Assembly (NCBI RefSeq): GCF_004342985.1
Contig: NZ_SMBO01000005.1
Span: 248,001 to 312,000, forward strand
DNA length: 64,000 nt
Reading direction: 5' to 3'
Source of the DNA: Novosphingobium sp. PhB57
Lineage (GTDB): Bacteria; Pseudomonadota; Alphaproteobacteria; Sphingomonadales; Sphingomonadaceae
Under the pieces are notes generated by a model. The model did not search any database. It was not told the origin of the DNA and worked only from the letters and a program-made list of their open reading frames with translations. Below are positions 59,269-64,000 of the stretch, one piece after another (positions within the stretch are counted from its first letter, which is position 1; each line of letters begins with the position of its first letter). The position numbers and the translations under genes were made by a program.

Positions 59269-59432
59269 ATTGAGTTACACAATATATGACATTTTCGCTC
59301 AGTTCCAGTCAAAATCGCTTCCCACCGGTTCCTCATCCGTAATTCCACGCATGGAAGCACCGCTTCGTCGTGAGTGAGGTGACCGGGAGTGATTGACTCT
59401 GATCGTTCCCGATATATGCCCTTGCGAACCGT

Positions 59433-59440
59433 CATGTGGG
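59433..59440 (-). promoter_or_regulatory. RG-I locus half-site
   Basis: On the minus strand CCCACATG, part of a longer match ATCCCACATG to the locus motif. It lies between the divergent receptor and CE12 genes, 52 bp from the CE12 start. No direct-repeat partner at 20 bp. Confidence 0.4.
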
Positions 59441-59491
59441 ATAACGCGCCGGAACGAATCTGGCCAGAGACCAAAGAGAGGATCATCCGAA

Positions 59492-60724
59492 ATGTCCCTG
59501 AGTTCGGCTCTCGCCCTGGCCCTGGCCGCGGGCACTTCCGCCCCGCCGCCCGCGATCGACATCGACCTGGCCGGCAAGACCCCCGCGCAGATGCCCGACT
59601 ACCGGCCGGGCCAGGCCGAAGTCGGCCGGAGCGGCATCGAACGCCGCGATGCTTCGGGCGGGTTCCTCTATTCGGTGGCGCTGCCCCAGGGCACTTACCG
59701 CGTGACGCTGACCCTGGGAGACCGGCGCAGCGCGGGGCTCACCACGGTGAAGGCCGAAAGCCGCCGCCTGTTCCTGCGCGACATCGCCACCCGGCGCGGA
59801 CAGACGGTGACGCGCAGCTTCCTGGTCGATGTGCGCGACGCCCGCCTCCCCGCCCAGCCCGCAGGCGCGCCGCGCTTCGGCCAGTCCGTACTGCTGGACG
59901 AGCGCGACCTTGCCAGCTTCAGCTGGGACGACAAGCTGACCTTCGAATTCCTCGGCCAGCCGCGCGTCTCCGCCATCCATATCGAGCCCGCCGACGCCCC
60001 GCGCCTGTTCCTGGCTGGCGATTCGACCGTGGCCGACCAGTATACCGAGCCTTTCACCAGCTGGGGCCAGATGCTGCCCGCGATGCTGGACGATCGCATT
60101 GCCGTGGCCAACCACGCCAAGTCCGGCGCGACGCTTAAATCCTTCATCGCCCAGCTCCGCTTTTCCAAGGTGCTCACGCAGGTCCGCAAGGGCGACTGGC
60201 TGTTCATCCAGTTCGGCCACAACGACCAGAAGGCCGAATGGCCGATGACCTACCTCGATCCCGAGCTGACTTATCCCGCCTACTTGCGCAGCTATATCGC
60301 CGAGGCCCGCCGGCGCGGCGTCCATCCGGTGCTCGTCACTTCGCCCGAGCGCCGTAATTTCGACGAGGCGGGAAAGATCAAGGACACCCTGGGCGCCTAT
60401 GCCGCCGCCGTGCGCAAGGTGGCAGCCGAGGAGAACGTGCCGCTGGTCGACCTCAACCGCGACAGCATCGCCATCATGCAGGCACTGGGGCCGGAAGTGT
60501 CGCCCCGCGCCTTTGCCGAGAACGGCAAGGACAGGACTCACAACGACAACTATGGCGCCTGGCTGTTCGCCGCGGCCATCGCCCGTCAGGTGCGCGAGAA
60601 AATCCCCGAACTGGCGTCCCACGTCCTGCTGAAGGACTTCGATCCCGCCCATCCGCCGCTGCCCGAGGATCTGCCGATCGCACCCAGCATCGCGCTGGAG
60701 GAAAACAAGCCGGAGGGAAGCTGA
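59492..60724 (+). CDS. Rhamnogalacturonan acetylesterase (SGNH hydrolase, CE12)
   Basis: 410-residue SGNH/GDSL esterase that removes acetyl groups from rhamnogalacturonan I. The N-terminal signal is LALALAAGTSAPPP; an extra beta domain (20-170) precedes the esterase. Catalytic elements are Ser178 (AGDSTVADQY), Gly212 (KSGAT), Asn244 (GHND) and Asp347 with His350 (DRTHND). ATG 59492 is chosen with AGAGAGG upstream; a longer reading from 59393 would lack a signal. It is followed by the rhamnose mutarotase gene. The domain order matches known CE12 proteins of pectin loci. Confidence 0.92.
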   Translation: MSLSSALALALAAGTSAPPPAIDIDLAGKTPAQMPDYRPGQAEVGRSGIERRDASGGFLYSVALPQGTYRVTLTLGDRRSAGLTTVKAESRRLFLRDIATRRGQTVTRSFLVDVRDARLPAQPAGAPRFGQSVLLDERDLASFSWDDKLTFEFLGQPRVSAIHIEPADAPRLFLAGDSTVADQYTEPFTSWGQMLPAMLDDRIAVANHAKSGATLKSFIAQLRFSKVLTQVRKGDWLFIQFGHNDQKAEWPMTYLDPELTYPAYLRSYIAEARRRGVHPVLVTSPERRNFDEAGKIKDTLGAYAAAVRKVAAEENVPLVDLNRDSIAIMQALGPEVSPRAFAENGKDRTHNDNYGAWLFAAAIARQVREKIPELASHVLLKDFDPAHPPLPEDLPIAPSIALEENKPEGS

Positions 60725-60775
60725 CACGGCATTCGCCGCCAGAATGGCAATTGACGGACGCTTGTGGACGAGTTA

Positions 60776-60803
60776 CCAAATATCGGTATTGGTATCCACA
60801 TAA
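60776..60803 (+). promoter_or_regulatory. RG-I locus operator candidate 4 (direct repeat)
   Basis: CCAAATAT at 60776-60783 and CCACATAA at 60796-60803, 20 bp apart in the same orientation, 22 bp before the mutarotase start. The stretch ATCCACATAATG at 60794-60805 is identical to 49411-49422. Together with the other copies this defines a shared motif. Confidence 0.7.
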
Positions 60804-60824
60804 TGGAACTTACAGGAGAGTGAT

Positions 60825-61157
60825 GTGCCGGATACTGGGACGGGGTCGATCCACGCTTTCAGGATGCAGTTGAAGCCCGGCACGGTCGAGGAATATCGCC
60901 GCCGTCACGACGCGATCTGGCCAGAACTCTCCGCCCTGCTGACCGAGGCCGGCATCCGCGACTATTCGATCTTCCTCGACGAGGATAGCCTGTCGCTGTT
61001 TGCCGTCCTGCGCGTGACGCCGGACAACAGCCGCGAAACCCTGCCCGACCATCCGGTGATGCGCCGCTGGTGGGACTACATGGCGCCGCTGATGGAAGTG
61101 GAACCGGGCAACCGTCCGGTCGAATGGCCGCTCCCCCTGCTGTTCCACATGGATTGA
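60825..61157 (+). CDS. rhaM: L-rhamnose mutarotase
   Basis: 110-residue cytoplasmic dimeric alpha+beta barrel enzyme that interconverts the anomers of L-rhamnose. Start GTG 60825 with CAGGAGAG five bases upstream. The family motifs MQLKPGTVEEYRRRHDAIWP (His28) and YSIFLDEDSLSLFAVLRV, with MRRWWDYMAPLM near the end, are all present. It fits the release of rhamnose by the lyases and hydrolases. Six bases separate its stop from the beta-galactosidase start. Confidence 0.94.
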   Translation: MPDTGTGSIHAFRMQLKPGTVEEYRRRHDAIWPELSALLTEAGIRDYSIFLDEDSLSLFAVLRVTPDNSRETLPDHPVMRRWWDYMAPLMEVEPGNRPVEWPLPLLFHMD

Positions 61158-61162
61158 GCGGC

Positions 61163-64000
61163 ATGAAGCGCGCGTTCCTCACCGCTCTGCTGCTTACGGC
61201 CCTGCCGCTTACGGCATTCGCGCAGGACGCGAAGCCCACGGCCGATCTTTCCGCGCCGGTCCAGACGTTCGGCCGCGTCTCCTTCGATGCGCGCTCGCTG
61301 ATGATCGACGGCAAGCGGCAGGTGATCTGGTCGGGCGAATTCCACCCCTTCCGCCTGCCCAGCCCGGACCTCTGGCGCGACGTGCTGCAGAAGATGAAGG
61401 CGAGCGGCTTCAACACCGTCGCGCTCTATTTCGACTGGGGCTACCACTCGCCGAAACAAGGCGTCTACGACTTCAGCGGCATCCGCGATCTCGACCGCCT
61501 GCTGACCATGGCGGAGGAGGAAGGCCTGCTGGTCATGACCCGCGCCGGGCCTTACGTGAATGCGGAAGTGTCGCGCGGCGGCTTCCCGGGCTGGCTGGTC
61601 AACCAGAAGGGCCGCGCCCGCACCGACGATCCCGAATACATGGCCGCCGCCGATGAGTGGCTGACGCAGATCAACGCCATCATCGCGCGCCACCAGATCA
61701 ACGGCGACGGCAAGGGCCACAAGGGCTCCGTCATCCTCCACCAGATCGAGAACGAACTGGCGCTGACCACCCCGGCCCAGCGCCGCTACATGGATCATAT
61801 CTACGCCAAGGCCCGCGCCGACGGCATCACCGTGCCGATCTTCCACAACGACCAGGGCCGCAACGGCTACTGGGTGCCGGAAGGTTCTTCCGTCGACAAA
61901 GTCGTCCACGGCCCCAACGACATGTACGCCTTCGACGGCTATCCCGGCGGCACTTGCACCGTGGAGGGCAAACCCACCCGCAGCGTGGCCGCGCCGGACT
62001 GGGGCTTCTACGGAACCGGCGGCGCCAAAGGCGGCGCTTCCGCTTCGCCGAAGACGCCCGGCTTCCTGGCGGAATTCGGCGGCGGCTGGTTCGATTACTG
62101 GGGCTCCAACGGCAGCTACGAGTGCAACGCGGTCCAGCGCGGCAAGCGGTTCCAGCGGGTGTTCTACGGCACCAACCTGGCCAACGGCATCGGCATCCAG
62201 AGCTTCTACATGGTCTATGGCGGCACCAGCTGGGGCTGGCTGCCCGCCCCGGTGGTGTTCACCAGCTACGACTACGGCGCGGCCATTTCCGAAGCGCGAG
62301 AGCTTCGCGAAAAGGCGCTGGAGATGAAGCAGCTGGGCGGTCTGATCGCCTCCGTGCCTGACCTTGCGGGCATGATCCCGGCGGGCACGCCCGAGATCTC
62401 CTCACCCAATATCCAGGTCTATCACAACAAGAGCCCCGAAACCGACGCGCGCTTCCTGATGGTGACGCACAAGCCGTCGAACGGCCAGACCGACGACAGC
62501 TTCACCGTGACCGCCGCGCTGCCGGATGGTCGCTATACTTTCCCGATGCGGCTCAACGGCTTCGACGCCAAGTGGCTGGTCGCGGGGGTCGATCTCGGCG
62601 GGCAGCGGCTGGTCTATTCGACCTCCGAACTGCAATCCGCGTCCAAGGCCGGAAACGCCGACCTCCTGCTGCTCTACGGCCGCGCGGGCGAGGCGGGCGA
62701 GACCGTGCTGCGCTATGCCTCGGCCCCGAAAGTCGAGGTTGTGGAAGGCGCGGCCACCAGCGCCTTCGACGCCGCCAAGGGCGACCTTAAAGTCACTTAC
62801 ACGCATACGGGCCGCACTGTCCTGCGGGTGACCGGCGGCGGACGCGGCGACCTTGTGCTGATCCTTGCCGACGAGGCCGAAGGCAGTCGCTATACCCGCG
62901 CCGACACCGCAAACGGCCCCGTTCTGGTGCGCGGTCCGCAGTTGGTCCGTCACGCTTCGCTGAAGTCCGGCGCACTCACGCTGAACGGCGACACCGCCGC
63001 GGCGGGCGCCATCGAAATCTGGGCGCCCGGCGCGGCGCGCTCGCTCTCGTGGAACGGCGCGCGTATCGCCGCCAAGCCCACTGCCATCGGCAGCCTCGCC
63101 TCCACCGCCCCCCTGCCCGGCCCCGCGCCGGTCGTGCTTCCCGCACTCACCGACTGGCGCATGGCCAAGGGCTCGCCCGAGGCCGATCCGCAGTTCGACG
63201 ACAGCGCATGGCAGGCCGCAGGCGGCAACCGCCCCAACGCCAGCATCACCCAGCGCCCCGATGGCCAGCCCAACCTGAACATGGACGCCTATGGCTTCCA
63301 CGAAGGCGACGTCTGGTATCGCGGCCGCTTCGAGGGCAATCCCGGCGCGAAAACCGTCTCGCTATTCTACGGCGTGGGCGGATCGGGCCTCGTGCAGGCA
63401 TGGCTCGACGGCAAGTTCATCGGCCAGGCCGAGACCCCGAGCGGCCTGCCCCGCCCGATCACCACCGGCACCGTCACGCTGGACCTGCCGCCCGAAGCGC
63501 AGGCGGGCGGCGGCCACGTCCTCTCGGTCATGGTGCGCAACAACGGCCATAACTGGGACCTCGACGCCGACGACTTCCACAAGGAAGCGCGCGGGCTGAT
63601 TTCCGCCTCGATCTCGCAGCCCGGCGGGCGCAGTTTCGCCGTGCCGATCGCGTGGAAGATCCAGGGCAAGCGCGGCGGCGAGGATCTGGCCGACCCCGTG
63701 CGCGGCCCTGCCAATAACGGCGGCCTCTATGGCGAGCGCATGGGCTGGCACCTGCCCGCCTTCGACGACCGCCAGTGGACCACCGCCCAGGTCCCCGCGA
63801 GTAGCGCCGCGCCCGGCACCACCTGGCTGCGCACCGCCTTCGACCTTGCCGTGCCCAAGGGACAGGACGCCACGATCGGACTTGCCTTCGGGGACACCGA
63901 AAGCCCGCGCTCGGCCGCGAAATACCGCGTGCTGATCTTCGTCAACGGCTGGAACATGGGCCAGTTCATCGCCCATGTCGGCCCGCAGCGCGTGTTCCCG
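61163..64000 (+). CDS. Beta-galactosidase, GH35 family (3' end cut by window edge)
   Basis: At least 946 residues of an exported GH35 enzyme; the frame is still open at the right edge. The signal peptide is AFLTALLLTALPLTAFAQ. Retaining catalytic residues are Glu198 (acid/base, HQIENELAL) and Glu304 (nucleophile, FLAEFGGGW); the substrate segment WSGEFHPFRLPSPDLW is typical. C-terminal beta-sandwich domains follow (from about 660). It would remove beta-galactose from rhamnogalacturonan I side chains. It is the last visible gene of the locus; further catabolic genes probably lie beyond. Confidence 0.93.
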   Translation, partial: MKRAFLTALLLTALPLTAFAQDAKPTADLSAPVQTFGRVSFDARSLMIDGKRQVIWSGEFHPFRLPSPDLWRDVLQKMKASGFNTVALYFDWGYHSPKQGVYDFSGIRDLDRLLTMAEEEGLLVMTRAGPYVNAEVSRGGFPGWLVNQKGRARTDDPEYMAAADEWLTQINAIIARHQINGDGKGHKGSVILHQIENELALTTPAQRRYMDHIYAKARADGITVPIFHNDQGRNGYWVPEGSSVDKVVHGPNDMYAFDGYPGGTCTVEGKPTRSVAAPDWGFYGTGGAKGGASASPKTPGFLAEFGGGWFDYWGSNGSYECNAVQRGKRFQRVFYGTNLANGIGIQSFYMVYGGTSWGWLPAPVVFTSYDYGAAISEARELREKALEMKQLGGLIASVPDLAGMIPAGTPEISSPNIQVYHNKSPETDARFLMVTHKPSNGQTDDSFTVTAALPDGRYTFPMRLNGFDAKWLVAGVDLGGQRLVYSTSELQSASKAGNADLLLLYGRAGEAGETVLRYASAPKVEVVEGAATSAFDAAKGDLKVTYTHTGRTVLRVTGGGRGDLVLILADEAEGSRYTRADTANGPVLVRGPQLVRHASLKSGALTLNGDTAAAGAIEIWAPGAARSLSWNGARIAAKPTAIGSLASTAPLPGPAPVVLPALTDWRMAKGSPEADPQFDDSAWQAAGGNRPNASITQRPDGQPNLNMDAYGFHEGDVWYRGRFEGNPGAKTVSLFYGVGGSGLVQAWLDGKFIGQAETPSGLPRPITTGTVTLDLPPEAQAGGGHVLSVMVRNNGHNWDLDADDFHKEARGLISASISQPGGRSFAVPIAWKIQGKRGGEDLADPVRGPANNGGLYGERMGWHLPAFDDRQWTTAQVPASSAAPGTTWLRTAFDLAVPKGQDATIGLAFGDTESPRSAAKYRVLIFVNGWNMGQFIAHVGPQRVFP

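Noticed and set aside
1..64000. CRISPR arrays, tRNA, rRNA, insertion sequences or phage genes
   Set aside because: No regular repeat-spacer array, no tRNA cloverleaf pattern that I could confirm, no transposase or integrase sequence, and no phage structural gene was seen.

Overview
The window looks like the chromosome of a sphingomonad alphaproteobacterium, most like Novosphingobium or a near relative. The pointers are very GC-rich coding DNA, four large catabolic or glycan TonB-dependent receptors plus one zinc-type receptor, many SDR, Rieske and SnoaL-type enzymes, Tat-exported polysaccharide enzymes, and a zinc-uptake locus of alphaproteobacterial type. The genus is inferred from gene content; there is no rRNA or other marker gene. 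I see no tRNA, rRNA, insertion sequence, prophage or CRISPR array.

Region 1 (1-35952) is mostly a catabolic supercluster. It holds three Rieske oxygenase alpha subunits, one small Rieske ferredoxin, seven SDRs, three CurA-like NADPH reductases, five NTF2/SnoaL-fold proteins, a VOC protein, ABM and EthD small proteins, a TIM-barrel isomerase, a GFA protein, an acyl-CoA ligase, a TetR regulator and two TonB receptors. The likely job is import, hydroxylation, dehydrogenation, double-bond reduction and CoA activation of an unknown cyclic compound. Embedded in it are a tandem pair of secreted DUF4139 proteins (8137-11204), a cupin, and a compact type III polyketide operon (12096-16546: ACP, KAS, type III PKS, methyltransferase, FAD enzyme). 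A housekeeping dihydroorotase gene sits at 32405-33442.

Region 2 (36214-39771) holds small hypothetical and regulatory genes: an L,D-transpeptidase, an HTH protein, and an HTH-TM-TPR membrane regulator followed by a strong terminator that may end a small RNA. Region 3 (39772-43763) is a probable zinc-responsive (Zur-type) locus: a MerC-like membrane protein divergent from a DUF1826 gene, a CHAP protein, and a ZnuD-like receptor with a His-rich loop. An 18-bp dyad is shared between two of its promoters.

Region 4 (43962-64000) is a locus for the pectic polysaccharide rhamnogalacturonan I: two TonB receptors, a PL11 lyase, a PL26-like exo-lyase, a DUF6250 protein, a carbohydrate esterase, two GH43-like enzymes, a CE12 acetylesterase, L-rhamnose mutarotase and a GH35 beta-galactosidase cut by the right edge. 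Its promoters share a CCACATA half-site, in three cases as direct repeats 20 bp apart. The outer-membrane receptors would import the oligosaccharides that the exported lyases, esterases and hydrolases release.
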